From assembly GCF_904067045.1 (NCBI RefSeq), contig NZ_CAJFDC010000024.1, positions 62,001 to 126,000 on the forward strand: 64,000 bases of DNA. The letters are read 5' to 3'. Below, in pieces: positions 42,129 to 50,362 of this stretch. Numbering within the stretch: the first letter of the stretch is position 1; each line of letters opens with the position of its first letter. Position numbers and translations under genes: made by a program. The notes under the pieces were generated by a model, which worked only from the letters and a program-made list of their open reading frames with translations, searched no databases and was not told where the DNA came from. This DNA comes from Pseudomonas sp. FEN (lineage in GTDB: Bacteria > Pseudomonadota > Gammaproteobacteria > Pseudomonadales > Pseudomonadaceae).

Positions 42129-42749
42129 ATGCGTGAGTTCAGCGAACAGGAAGTGTTCTGGCGTGGCGACTTCGGCGATCAGTACGTAGGTCGCAACCAG
42201 GGGCAGGCGCTGGTTGCCGCCAACCTGGCGCTGTTCGCCAAGGCCCTGGCGCGCACCGGCCGGCTCGCCAGCCTGCTGGAGTTGGGCACCAATACCGGCA
42301 ACAATCTGCAAGCCTTGCATCAACTCCTGCCCGGCTGTGCCCTGCAGGGCGTGGAAATCAATGCCAAGGCCTGCGAGCAGGCACGTGGCCTGGGCATCGC
42401 CGAGATCTGGCACGGCTCGCTGTTCGATTACCCACCGGAGCGAACCTTCGATCTGACCCTGAGCAAGGGCGTGCTGATTCACCTGGCGCCGGAGTTGCTG
42501 GCGATGGCCTATGAGCAGCTGTACAGGCTGAGCGGGCGCTATATCCTGATTGCCGAGTACTACAATCCGGTGCCGGTGGAAGTGTCCTATCGCGGCAACA
42601 GTGGCAAACTGTTCAAGCGCGATTTCGCCGGGGAAATGCTTGATCGTTACCCGGACCTGCAACTGCTGGACTACGGCTTCGGTTACCACCGCGATCCGCA
42701 GTTCCCGACCGACGATATCAACTGGTTCCTGCTGGAAAAACGTCCTTGA
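42129..42749 (+). CDS. Pseudaminic acid biosynthesis-associated methylase
   Basis: 206-residue SAM-dependent methyltransferase. It opens with REFSEQEVFWRGDFGDQYVG and has LLELGTNTGNNLQALHQLLP as the SAM-binding motif, then LSKGVLIHLAPELL. This matches the methylase that accompanies pse genes in many bacteria. Its substrate is unproven, but it may methylate a pseudaminic acid derivative. It lies between pseC and pseF. Confidence 0.85.
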   Translation: MREFSEQEVFWRGDFGDQYVGRNQGQALVAANLALFAKALARTGRLASLLELGTNTGNNLQALHQLLPGCALQGVEINAKACEQARGLGIAEIWHGSLFDYPPERTFDLTLSKGVLIHLAPELLAMAYEQLYRLSGRYILIAEYYNPVPVEVSYRGNSGKLFKRDFAGEMLDRYPDLQLLDYGFGYHRDPQFPTDDINWFLLEKRP

Positions 42750-43456
42750 GCGCGATTGCAATCATTCCGGCGCGCGGTGGCAGCAAGCGCATCCCGCGCA
42801 AGAATCTCAAGTTGTTCCATGGCGAGCCGATGATTGCCCGTTCGATTCGCCTGGCGCTCGATTCGGGGCTGTTCGAGCGCGTGATCGTCAGTACCGATGA
42901 CGAGGAAATCGCCAGCCTGGCCCGAGCCCGGGGCGCACAGGTGCCTTTTCTGCGTCCGGCGGCCCTGGCCGACGACTTCACCGGCACGGCGGCGGTGATG
43001 GCCCATGCCGTGGAGGTCCTGCGCCGGGCTGGCGAGGACTTTGCCCTGGCCTGCTGCATCTATGCCACGGCGCCGTTGCTGCAGAAACGTTTTCTGCGCC
43101 AGGGGCGTGATCTGCTGCTGGAACAGGCTGACAAGTCCTTTGCTTTTTCGGTCTGCGAGTTCGGTTTTCCCGTCCAGCGTGCGCTGACGCTCGACGCGCA
43201 CGGCGCGTTGACCGCGCTGTATCCCGAATACCGCCTGACCCGCTCCCAGGATTTGCCAGTGGCCTTTCAGGACGCCGGGCAGTTCTACTGGGGGCGCGGC
43301 GAAGCCTGGCTGCGGGGCGATGTGCTGTATTCGGAAAGAAGCCTGCCGGTCATCCTGCCGCGCTATCTGGTCCAGGACATTGACACCGAAGAGGATTGGC
43401 GGCGCGCCGAGTATCTTTACACTGCCTTGCTCGCCGCTGGAGAGTTGGAAGCATGA
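42746..43456 (+). CDS. pseF: Pseudaminic acid cytidylyltransferase PseF
   Basis: 236 residues. It starts at a TTG (42746) overlapping the previous stop as TTGA, the second such junction in this island. The CMP-sugar synthetase motif AIIPARGGSKRIPRKNLKLF opens the protein, followed by VIVSTDDEEIASLARARGAQ and RPAALADDFTGT. It activates pseudaminic acid with CTP. Confidence 0.93.
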   Translation: MSAIAIIPARGGSKRIPRKNLKLFHGEPMIARSIRLALDSGLFERVIVSTDDEEIASLARARGAQVPFLRPAALADDFTGTAAVMAHAVEVLRRAGEDFALACCIYATAPLLQKRFLRQGRDLLLEQADKSFAFSVCEFGFPVQRALTLDAHGALTALYPEYRLTRSQDLPVAFQDAGQFYWGRGEAWLRGDVLYSERSLPVILPRYLVQDIDTEEDWRRAEYLYTALLAAGELEA

Positions 43457-44958
43457 GAGTGCTGATTCGCGCGGATGCCTCGCCAGCCATTGGCAGCGGA
43501 CATGTGGCGCGCTGCCTGACGCTGGCGCGGGTGCTGCGCGGCGCTGGCGCCGAAGTGCTGTTCGCCTGTCGGGCCTTGCCCGGCCATTCGCTGGCGCGCA
43601 TCGCCGAGCAGGGTTTTCGGGCTCTGGCGTTGCCGGCCGCGTACGCGGGCGAGGAGCCCGCGGCGGGTATCGAGGCGCCCTTGCCGTGGCAGGCGGATAT
43701 CGCCGCGCTGGGTAGCTGTCTGGGCGCCGAGCCGGGGTTCGATTGGATTGTCGTCGATCACTATGGTCTCGATCACGCCTGGCAAACCGCCGCTCGCCAG
43801 TGGGCGCGGCGTATCGCGGCCATCGACGACCTGAATAATCGTCGACATGCCGTGGATATTCTCTTCGACCAGAACTTCACCGCCGGCGACCCCGAGTATG
43901 CCAACCGCTGCCTACAACCCTGTCGTGAGCTTTTTGGCCCGCGCTATGCGCTGATTCGTGACGAGTTCCGCCAGGCACCCGTGCCGATCACCTTGCAGCC
44001 ACGTCGGGTGCTGGTGAATTTTGGTGGCCTGGATGCGGCTGGAGAAACCTGGAAAGCCATGCGCGCCCTGGCGGATTTCGGCGAGTTGGAAGTGGATTTC
44101 ATCGCGGGGACCGCCAATCCGATGCTGGCGTCGATCCAGGCCATGGCGGCTGATCGTCCGCGCTGGCGGGTACGGACCTTCGTCAGCGACTTCGCCGCGC
44201 TGATGGCGCGGGTGGACCTGTTTATCGGGGCGGGTGGCGGTACCAGTTGGGAACGCGCCGTCCTCGGCCTGCCGACCCTGTGCATTGCAGTGGCGGAAAA
44301 TCAGCGGGCCAATGCCGAGCGATTGGCCGCGGCCGGTGTGCATGTCTACTTGGGCCGTAGCGATGAGGTGGATGTCGACGGACTCCGTCAGGCCATCGGT
44401 TTTGTCCTGGGTAATATCAGCCTGCGGCGCAGTCTGGCTGCACAGTCGCGGCGTCTGGTCGATGGCTTGGGGGCACGGCGTTTCGCCGTGGCCTTGGCTG
44501 GCCCGAGCCTGGCCTTGCGTCGGGCCACGGCGGAAGATTCGCGTCTGTTGTTCGACGGGCGCAATGCCGAGTCGGTACGCCGTGCCTCCCTGAATCCCGA
44601 GCCCATTGCCTGGGCGGCGCATCAGGCCTGGCTGGCCGCGAGCTTGCTCGATCCCGGACGCCTGTTACTGATCGCCGAGGCCGCGGATGGTCCGGTAGGC
44701 GTGCTGCGCTACGATCTTGAGGGGGATCGCGTCGAAGTTTCCCTGTACCTGTTCCAGGAGCGTGCCGGCCTGGGCTGGGGCAGGGCGTTGCTGGCGCGTG
44801 GCGAAGCCGCCGTGCGCGAGCACTGGCCGCAGGTGACGGTGATCGCCGCCCAGGTACTGCCGGACAACCCGGCTTCCATCGAATTGTTCCGTCACGGCGG
44901 CTATGTCCAGTCGGTTTGCCGTTTCGAGCGAGTGGTAAAGGATCAATGCCATGACTAG
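43453..44958 (+). CDS. Fused PseG hydrolase - PseH acetyltransferase
   Basis: 501 residues; ATG overlaps the pseF stop. Residues about 1-345 are PseG, the UDP-sugar hydrolase (MRVLIRADASPAIGSGHVAR with the G-x-GH motif, FIGAGGGTSWERAVLGLPTL, VAENQRANAERLA). Residues about 350-501 are a GNAT acetyltransferase of PseH type (LALRRATAEDSRLLFDGRNA, GLGWGRALLARGEAAV). In Campylobacter and Helicobacter these are separate proteins. The fusion gives both steps, acetylation of the 4-amino group and removal of UDP, in one chain. Confidence 0.9.
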   Translation: MRVLIRADASPAIGSGHVARCLTLARVLRGAGAEVLFACRALPGHSLARIAEQGFRALALPAAYAGEEPAAGIEAPLPWQADIAALGSCLGAEPGFDWIVVDHYGLDHAWQTAARQWARRIAAIDDLNNRRHAVDILFDQNFTAGDPEYANRCLQPCRELFGPRYALIRDEFRQAPVPITLQPRRVLVNFGGLDAAGETWKAMRALADFGELEVDFIAGTANPMLASIQAMAADRPRWRVRTFVSDFAALMARVDLFIGAGGGTSWERAVLGLPTLCIAVAENQRANAERLAAAGVHVYLGRSDEVDVDGLRQAIGFVLGNISLRRSLAAQSRRLVDGLGARRFAVALAGPSLALRRATAEDSRLLFDGRNAESVRRASLNPEPIAWAAHQAWLAASLLDPGRLLLIAEAADGPVGVLRYDLEGDRVEVSLYLFQERAGLGWGRALLARGEAAVREHWPQVTVIAAQVLPDNPASIELFRHGGYVQSVCRFERVVKDQCHD

Positions 44959-46003
44959 TTTCAAGATCGGCCAGCGGCTGATCGGCCCGGACGCGCCGCC
45001 GTTCATCATCGCCGAGATGAGCGGCAACCATAACCAGTCGCTGGAGCTGGCGCTGCGTATTGTCGAAGCCGCGGCCAAGGCCGGTGCCCATGCGCTCAAG
45101 CTGCAAACCTACACCGCCGACACCATGACCCTGGACCTGGACGAAGGCGAGTTCTTCATCCAGGACCCGGGTAGCCTGTGGGCCGGCTCGTCGCTCTATG
45201 CCTTGTATGAAAAGGCCCATACGCCCTGGGAATGGCATGCGCCGATCTTCGCCCGCGCCAGGGAGCTGGGCATGCTGGCGTTTTCCACGCCTTTCGATGA
45301 AACGGCGGTGGACTTTCTCGAAAGCCTCGACGTGCCGGCCTACAAGATCGCCAGCTTCGAAAACACCGACCTGCCGTTGATCCGGCGCGTGGCCGCGACC
45401 GGCAAGCCGCTGATCATTTCCACCGGCATGGCCAGCGTCGCCGAACTGGATGAAAGCGTGCGCGCCGCCCGGGCCGCCGGTTGCCGGGACCTGGTGCTGC
45501 TCAAATGCACCAGCACTTACCCGGCCAGCCCGCAAAACAGCCATGTGCGGACCATTCCTCATCTGCGGGAGTTGTTTGGCTGCCAGGTCGGCTTGTCCGA
45601 TCACTCCATGGGCGTCGGGGTGGCGGTGGCGGCGGTGGCGCTGGGGGCAACGGTGGTGGAAAAGCATTTCACCCTGGATCGGGCCGATGGCGGCGTGGAT
45701 GCGAGTTTTTCCCTGGAGCCGGCCGAACTGGCCAGCCTGGTAGTCGAGACCGAACGCGCCTGGCAGGCGCTGGGCCAGGTGCACTATGGCGTCACCGAAG
45801 CGGAACGCAAGTCCCTGGTGTATCGCCGTTCGCTGTATGTCACCCGGGACATGGTGGCTGGGGAAACCTTCAGCGCCGACAACCTGCGGGCGATCCGCCC
45901 TGGCCTGGGATTGGCGCCCAGGCATCTTGACGCCGTGCTCGGGCGCAGTGCCCGGCAGGCCATCAAGCGCGGGACGCCGCTGGATTGGCCACTGGTCGAA
46001 TAG
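44951..46003 (+). CDS. pseI: Pseudaminic acid synthase PseI
   Basis: 350-residue NeuB-family enzyme. An N-terminal TIM barrel (FIIAEMSGNHNQSLELALRI, ALKLQTYTADTMTLD, YKIASFENTDLPLI, GLSDHSMG-type LSDHSMGVGVAVAAV) is followed by a C-terminal SAF/antifreeze-like domain (about 285-345). It condenses the hexose with phosphoenolpyruvate to give pseudaminic acid. The start overlaps the pseG-pseH stop by 8 bases, and it is the last gene of the pse run. Confidence 0.95.
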   Translation: MTSFKIGQRLIGPDAPPFIIAEMSGNHNQSLELALRIVEAAAKAGAHALKLQTYTADTMTLDLDEGEFFIQDPGSLWAGSSLYALYEKAHTPWEWHAPIFARARELGMLAFSTPFDETAVDFLESLDVPAYKIASFENTDLPLIRRVAATGKPLIISTGMASVAELDESVRAARAAGCRDLVLLKCTSTYPASPQNSHVRTIPHLRELFGCQVGLSDHSMGVGVAVAAVALGATVVEKHFTLDRADGGVDASFSLEPAELASLVVETERAWQALGQVHYGVTEAERKSLVYRRSLYVTRDMVAGETFSADNLRAIRPGLGLAPRHLDAVLGRSARQAIKRGTPLDWPLVE

Positions 46004-46233
46004 CCCTTTGTAGGGCAGATTCGGCAAAATAGCGTGACCTGCGAGTCATAACGCGCATCTTCACTGTATTGTATCGACCTGGAAGATGGCGCCTGGCCCA
46101 TGACCGGTCCGGTGATAGCCTTTTGTTCTTCCGGCAGTCGCTCCCCCGTGGGGCGGCGTCGAATCTCTGTTTGTCGGCAGCCCTCGGTCCTGGTGAGCGA
46201 GGGTTTTCAGCTGTTTATTATTGGGAAGCCGTA
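46004..46233. other. Intergenic region between pseI and the KAS III gene
   Basis: 230 bases without a convincing gene or terminator. It must include the promoter of the KAS III-like gene if that is transcribed separately. No sigma28 or sigma54 match was found. Confidence 0.35.
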
Positions 46234-47160
46234 ATGATTGGCATAAAAAGCATTGCGAGCTACGTGCCTGTAGCCGGCGTGGACAATTACGCACAAGGTG
46301 CAAAATTCGAGAAGGATGAAGCTTTCATCCTCGGCAAGATCGGTTCGGCCTTCCTGCCGCGCAAGGATGACGAGCAGGAAACCTCGGACCTGTGCGTCGA
46401 GGCCGTGAACGCGCTGTTCGCCCGCAATCCCGAGCTCACGCGCGAATCCATCGACGTGCTGATCGTGGTTACCCAGAACGGCGATGAAGAAGGCCTGCCG
46501 CATACCGCCGCCATCGTCCAGGACAAGCTCGGCTTGCCGACCAGCGTGGCCGCGTTCGACATTTCCCTGGGCTGCTCCGGTTATGTCTATGGCATTTACG
46601 CGATCAAGGGTTTCATGGAAGCGACTGGCCTGAAGAATGGCCTGCTGGTGACCGCCGACCCGTATTCGAAAATCGTCGACCCCGAAGATCGCAACACCAC
46701 CATGCTCTTCGGTGATGCGGCGACGGCAACCTGGATGGGCGAAGGCGCGCCCTGGCAGCTGGGCAAGGCCAAGTTCGGCACCGACGGTTCCGGCGCGCCA
46801 CACCTGAAGGTCAGCGATGGCGTGTTTTTCATGAATGGCCGCCAGGTATTCAACTTCGCCTTGCTCAAGGTCCCGGCGCACCTGCACGAGTTGCTGGAAG
46901 AGTCCGGCTTGCAAGCGGACGATATCGATGCATTCTGCATCCACCAGGGCAGTGCGGCGATCGTCGATGCGGTGGCACGGCGTTTCGAGGGTGAACCCGA
47001 GAAGTTCATCAAGGATATGGTCGAGACCGGTAACACGGTATCCTCGAGCATTCCGTTGTTGCTGGAAAAACATGTGCTCGATTCCACGTTCAAGCGCGTG
47101 GCCCTCAGCGGCTTTGGCGTGGGTTTGTCCTGGGGCTCTGCGATCATTCAGCGGGCTTGA
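46234..47160 (+). CDS. 3-oxoacyl-ACP synthase III-like protein
   Basis: 308 residues from the ATG at 46234 (GGGAAG upstream). The thiolase-fold catalytic triad is intact: Cys114 (LGCSGYVYG), His237 (CIHQGS) and Asn267 (ETGNTVSSSIP). KAS III enzymes join acyl-CoA to malonyl-ACP, while some relatives are O- or N-acyltransferases. Homologues sit in flagellin glycosylation islands of P. syringae, so a role in making or attaching an acyl group (such as 3-hydroxybutyryl) on the sugar is a fair guess. No acyl carrier protein gene is adjacent. Confidence 0.82.
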   Translation: MIGIKSIASYVPVAGVDNYAQGAKFEKDEAFILGKIGSAFLPRKDDEQETSDLCVEAVNALFARNPELTRESIDVLIVVTQNGDEEGLPHTAAIVQDKLGLPTSVAAFDISLGCSGYVYGIYAIKGFMEATGLKNGLLVTADPYSKIVDPEDRNTTMLFGDAATATWMGEGAPWQLGKAKFGTDGSGAPHLKVSDGVFFMNGRQVFNFALLKVPAHLHELLEESGLQADDIDAFCIHQGSAAIVDAVARRFEGEPEKFIKDMVETGNTVSSSIPLLLEKHVLDSTFKRVALSGFGVGLSWGSAIIQRA

Positions 47161-47177
47161 GTGTTTAACGCTTCTGA

Positions 47178-47219
47178 AAGGGCGCTCCAGGTGAAATAAC
47201 CTTGAGCGCCATTTTTTTG
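47178..47219 (+). terminator. Rho-independent terminator after the KAS III gene
   Basis: GGCGCTC (47181-47187) pairs with GAGCGCC (47204-47210) and AGGT with ACCT inside. TTTTTTT follows directly at 47212-47218. Confidence 0.85.
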
Positions 47220-47241
47220 CGTGGATGTTGAGTGAGATGGC

Positions 47242-48534
47242 ATGAGTGAAAATTTCGAGGACAACTTGCAGGTCATCGGCGCTCGTTGGCCGGGCCTGTT
47301 GGCGCGGCTATTGGCCGAGGACAGCGAGTCGCTGGCGGTCGAACTGGTGGAGGGGCTCGGCTCAACCCTGAGCGTGGGTGGGATTCAGCTCACCAGTCGG
47401 CACGATCGCGTCGCCGAGGCCCGGCTACAGGCCGCCAGCCTGCAGCCGGGCAGCCCCTTGCTGCACCTGTACGGTACGGGGCTGGGCGATCTGCAACAGG
47501 TCCTGCTGGAGCTGCCGAGCTTGCAGCGCCTGCGCGTCCATATCCTCAATGGGGCGCTGTTCAAGTTGGTACTGGGCCTGCTGGACCAGCGTTCGTGGTT
47601 GGACGATCCGCGGGTTGAATTGAGCTATGCCGCCGATCATCCCGAGATTCTTCTGCCGTTTTTCGCGCTGCCGGCCGAACTGGCATTGGCCGATGATTGC
47701 AATGCGCGGATGCGTGATCGTCTGGTTGGCGAGGTGCTCCTGAGCTTCAACAACCGTGAATTCGATCCGAGGTCCGCGGTGATAGTTCAACGTCTACGGG
47801 ACACGCGCGAGGTGTTCGGTGCCGATCGCGATGTGGCCGAGCTGTTTTCGACGCGCGTGGGCCAGCACATCTATGTGATTGGCACCGGGCCGACATTGGA
47901 GCAGCAGTTCGACAAGTTGCGTGCGATCGGCGAGCAGCCGGACCGCCCCTTGTTCATCAGTGTCGACACCGCTTATCGGCCCTTGCGCGAGCACGGGATC
48001 AGGCCGGATATCGTGGTCAGCATCGACCAGCGCATCGGTTTTCGGCATTTGCCCCCCGAAGCGTCCGACGGTATTCCCCTGGTCTATATGCCGTTGAGCG
48101 ATCCCCAGGTGTTGCACGCCTGGAAAGGTCCGCGCTACGGCGGTTGTTCCATCAGCCCGATCTATGCCTCGGTCCGCGAGCAGTTTCATAGAGGTCTGCT
48201 ATTCGTCGGGGGTAGCGTCCTGCATCCAGCGGTCGACCTGGCGGTGAAGATGGGCGCGGCGCGCATCACCCTGTTCGGCGCCGACTTCGCTTTCCCGCTG
48301 AACAAGACGCATGCGGGCTGGAAGGATGGCGATCTCGGCCCGGGTGTCGAGCTGGCACGGCACTGGGTGCTGGATGGCCAGGGGCAGCGGGTCAGGACCC
48401 AGTTGAACTTCCGTCGCTACCTGGTTGAACTGGAGCGCTATATCGCCTGTCATCCGCAGGTGACTTTCCTGAACAGCAGTCGGGCGGGGGCCCGGATCCT
48501 CGGCAGCGGATTCGACCAGGAGTTTGTGCGATGA
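47242..48534 (+). CDS. Maf-type (DUF115) flagellin glycosylation protein
   Basis: 430 residues. The central DUF115/MptE-like fold shows YVIGTGPTLEQQ, RPLFISVDTAYRPL, GIRPDIVVSIDQ, and later GGSVLHPAVDLAVKMGAARI and LFGADFAF. Maf proteins transfer nonulosonic acids such as pseudaminic acid to flagellin in the cytoplasm; this one follows the pse genes directly. The N-terminal 150 residues are less conserved. It is unrelated to the septum/nucleotide Maf protein. It is the best candidate for the transferase that uses CMP-pseudaminic acid here. Confidence 0.82.
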   Translation: MSENFEDNLQVIGARWPGLLARLLAEDSESLAVELVEGLGSTLSVGGIQLTSRHDRVAEARLQAASLQPGSPLLHLYGTGLGDLQQVLLELPSLQRLRVHILNGALFKLVLGLLDQRSWLDDPRVELSYAADHPEILLPFFALPAELALADDCNARMRDRLVGEVLLSFNNREFDPRSAVIVQRLRDTREVFGADRDVAELFSTRVGQHIYVIGTGPTLEQQFDKLRAIGEQPDRPLFISVDTAYRPLREHGIRPDIVVSIDQRIGFRHLPPEASDGIPLVYMPLSDPQVLHAWKGPRYGGCSISPIYASVREQFHRGLLFVGGSVLHPAVDLAVKMGAARITLFGADFAFPLNKTHAGWKDGDLGPGVELARHWVLDGQGQRVRTQLNFRRYLVELERYIACHPQVTFLNSSRAGARILGSGFDQEFVR

Positions 48535-48800
48535 ATCGGTTGGCGCAGTGCATCGAGGATGCTCGCGAATGTGCCGGGCTGTTTCGCCTGGGGCGTGATG
48601 TGGAGGCGGCATTGGAGATGGTCGAAGTGTTCGACACGGCTCAGCTGGCATTGCAAGGCGCGCCGCAGGAGGTCCGGCAACAGTGGGCGCAACTGCTGAC
48701 GCGCATGTTGGCGTGCCAGGAGTCACAGGACTGGTTGGGGCTGGCCGATTGGATGGAGTATGAGTTGGTGGGGTTGCTGGAGTCGGCGGCAATTCCCTGA
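48531..48800 (+). CDS. Small helical protein of the glycosylation island
   Basis: 89 residues, ATG overlapping the Maf-like stop (ATGA), so translation is coupled. It is entirely helical in appearance (QCIEDARECAGLFRLGRDVE, EVRQQWAQLLTRMLACQESQ, WLGLADWMEYELVGLLES), acidic, and without a signal or membrane segment. A similar small gene accompanies flagellin glycosylation loci in other pseudomonads. It may be an adaptor or chaperone for the Maf-like protein; no function is known to me. Confidence 0.7.
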   Translation: MNRLAQCIEDARECAGLFRLGRDVEAALEMVEVFDTAQLALQGAPQEVRQQWAQLLTRMLACQESQDWLGLADWMEYELVGLLESAAIP

Positions 48801-48885
48801 CGTCATTTTTTCTCCTGGGACGAGGCGCCAAGTCCTTGTTTTCCAAGGGGTGGCAGGGTGATGGCAAAATTTTTAAAAAAAGCCC

Positions 48886-48912
48886 TCAAGCAACTTGCAA
48901 TCCCGACGATAA
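48886..48912 (+). promoter_or_regulatory. Sigma28 (FliA) promoter of fliC
   Basis: TCAAGCAA (48886-48893), 11 bases, then GACGATAA (48905-48912). The -10 matches GCCGATAA at 7 of 8 positions and the spacing is perfect. The untranslated leader would be about 75 bases. Confidence 0.75.
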
Positions 48913-48992
48913 CTATTACGAAGGTTCTCTAGGCCATACCCGGCGCTTGCCAGGGCCGGAAGCCGCAGTACCCAACCAACGAGGATTTCGTC

Positions 48993-49844
48993 ATGTCTTT
49001 AACCGTAAACACCAACGTGACTTCGCTGTATGTTCAGAAGAACCTGAGCAACGCAGCAGACGCCCTGTCCACTTCCATGCAGCGCCTGTCTTCGGGCCTG
49101 AAAATCAACAGCGCCAAGGACGACGCCGCCGGCCTGCAGATCTCCACTCGCATGACCAGCCAGATCCGTGGTCAGAACGTTGCGGTTAAAAACGCCAACG
49201 ACGGTATCTCCCTGGCGCAGACCGCTGAAGGCGCGCTGCAAGAATCCACCAACATCCTGCAGCGTATGCGTGAACTAGCTGTTCAAGCCCGTAACGGCAC
49301 CAACGGTACTGCTGACCAGAAAGCGACCAACGCTGAATTCGCCCAGATGTCGGACGAATTGACTCGTATCGCCAACTCCACTCAGTTGAACGGCAAAAAC
49401 CTGCTGGACGGCTCGGCTGGTACCGTTACCCTGCAAGTGGGCTCCAACACTGGTTCGGCTAACCACATCGACCTGGTACTGAGCTCCAAGTTCGACGCCG
49501 CCAGCATGTCCGTGGACAGCGGTACTCTGGTTCTGACCGGTGCTACCAGCGCCGCCGCGGCATCGAACATCGATAACGCGATCACCGCGATCGACGCCGC
49601 AATCGCTGCAATCGGTGCTACCCGTGCCAACCTCGGTGCTTCGCAGAACCGTCTGACCAGCACCATTTCCAACCTGCAGAACGTGACCCAGAACGTGACC
49701 GCTGCACAAGGTCGCGTACAGGACACCGACTTCGCTGCTGAAACCGCTCAGCTGACCAAGAGCCAGACCCTGCAACAGGCTTCCACCTCTGTTCTGGCTC
49801 AAGCCAACCAACTGCCTTCCGCTGTACTGAAGCTGCTTCAGTAA
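48993..49844 (+). CDS. fliC: Flagellin
   Basis: 283 residues, a short type b-like flagellin. The conserved N-terminal D0/D1 part (ALSTSMQRLSSGLKINSAKD, ISTRMTSQIRGQNVAVKNAN) and C-terminal part (RVQDTDFAAETAQLTKSQTL) leave only about 60 variable residues (about 135-195) rich in Ser/Thr/Ala, where glycosylation sites of related flagellins lie. The immune epitope region flg22 is at about 30-51. Codon choice is more biased than in neighbouring genes, as expected for a very highly expressed protein. Confidence 0.97.
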   Translation: MSLTVNTNVTSLYVQKNLSNAADALSTSMQRLSSGLKINSAKDDAAGLQISTRMTSQIRGQNVAVKNANDGISLAQTAEGALQESTNILQRMRELAVQARNGTNGTADQKATNAEFAQMSDELTRIANSTQLNGKNLLDGSAGTVTLQVGSNTGSANHIDLVLSSKFDAASMSVDSGTLVLTGATSAAAASNIDNAITAIDAAIAAIGATRANLGASQNRLTSTISNLQNVTQNVTAAQGRVQDTDFAAETAQLTKSQTLQQASTSVLAQANQLPSAVLKLLQ

Positions 49845-49917
49845 TTTCGGAATGAGTTTTGGCGGGGGAGTGTGCTGGTCGCGCTCTCTCGCTTTTTCAC
49901 GTTGAGAGGTGATGGAC

Positions 49918-50280
49918 GTGGACATGAGTGTAAAGCTTAATTCGTCTTACCCAGCTGTTACGCCGACCAGTTCAAGCCCTGTTGCCGATAAAACGGTCAC
50001 GGCGCCTCAGGCGGATACGGTAAAAGCCGTTTCGGCCACCAGCAAGGACTCGGGGTCTTCCGACAGGCTCAAGCAGGCTGTGCAGGATATCGAAAAGTTC
50101 GTGCAGTCGATCAAGCGCAATCTGGAGTTTTCCATCGACGAGCACTCGGGGCAAGTCGTGGTCAAGGTCATCGCCAGCGAGACCGGCGAGGTGGTGCGAC
50201 AGATTCCCAGCGAAGAGGCCTTGAAACTGGCTGACAACTTGAGTTCGGCGAGCCACGTGCTGTTCGACGCGAAAGCCTGA
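49918..50280 (+). CDS. flaG: Flagellar protein FlaG
   Basis: 120 residues if the GTG at 49918 is used, with GAGAGG 9 bases upstream; the ATG at 49912 sits too close to that site and the ATG at 49924 is possible. A disordered Thr/Val/Ala-rich N-terminal half is followed by the conserved FlaG domain (about 60-120: FVQSIKRNLEFSIDEHSGQV, IPSEEALKLADNL). FlaG affects filament length in Pseudomonas. It lies between fliC and fliD as usual. Confidence 0.9.
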   Translation: MDMSVKLNSSYPAVTPTSSSPVADKTVTAPQADTVKAVSATSKDSGSSDRLKQAVQDIEKFVQSIKRNLEFSIDEHSGQVVVKVIASETGEVVRQIPSEEALKLADNLSSASHVLFDAKA

Positions 50281-50362
50281 CAGCTGGCATGAATAGTGTT
50301 TGCAAGTTCTTCAGGCGCTGGCAAAGGTCAAAAGACTGGCAGCAAATTGTGGGGAGATAGGC

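Noticed and set aside
47242..48534. Maf septum-inhibition / nucleotide pyrophosphatase
   Set aside because: The fold and motifs are those of the DUF115 motility-associated Maf family; only the name is shared with the septum protein.
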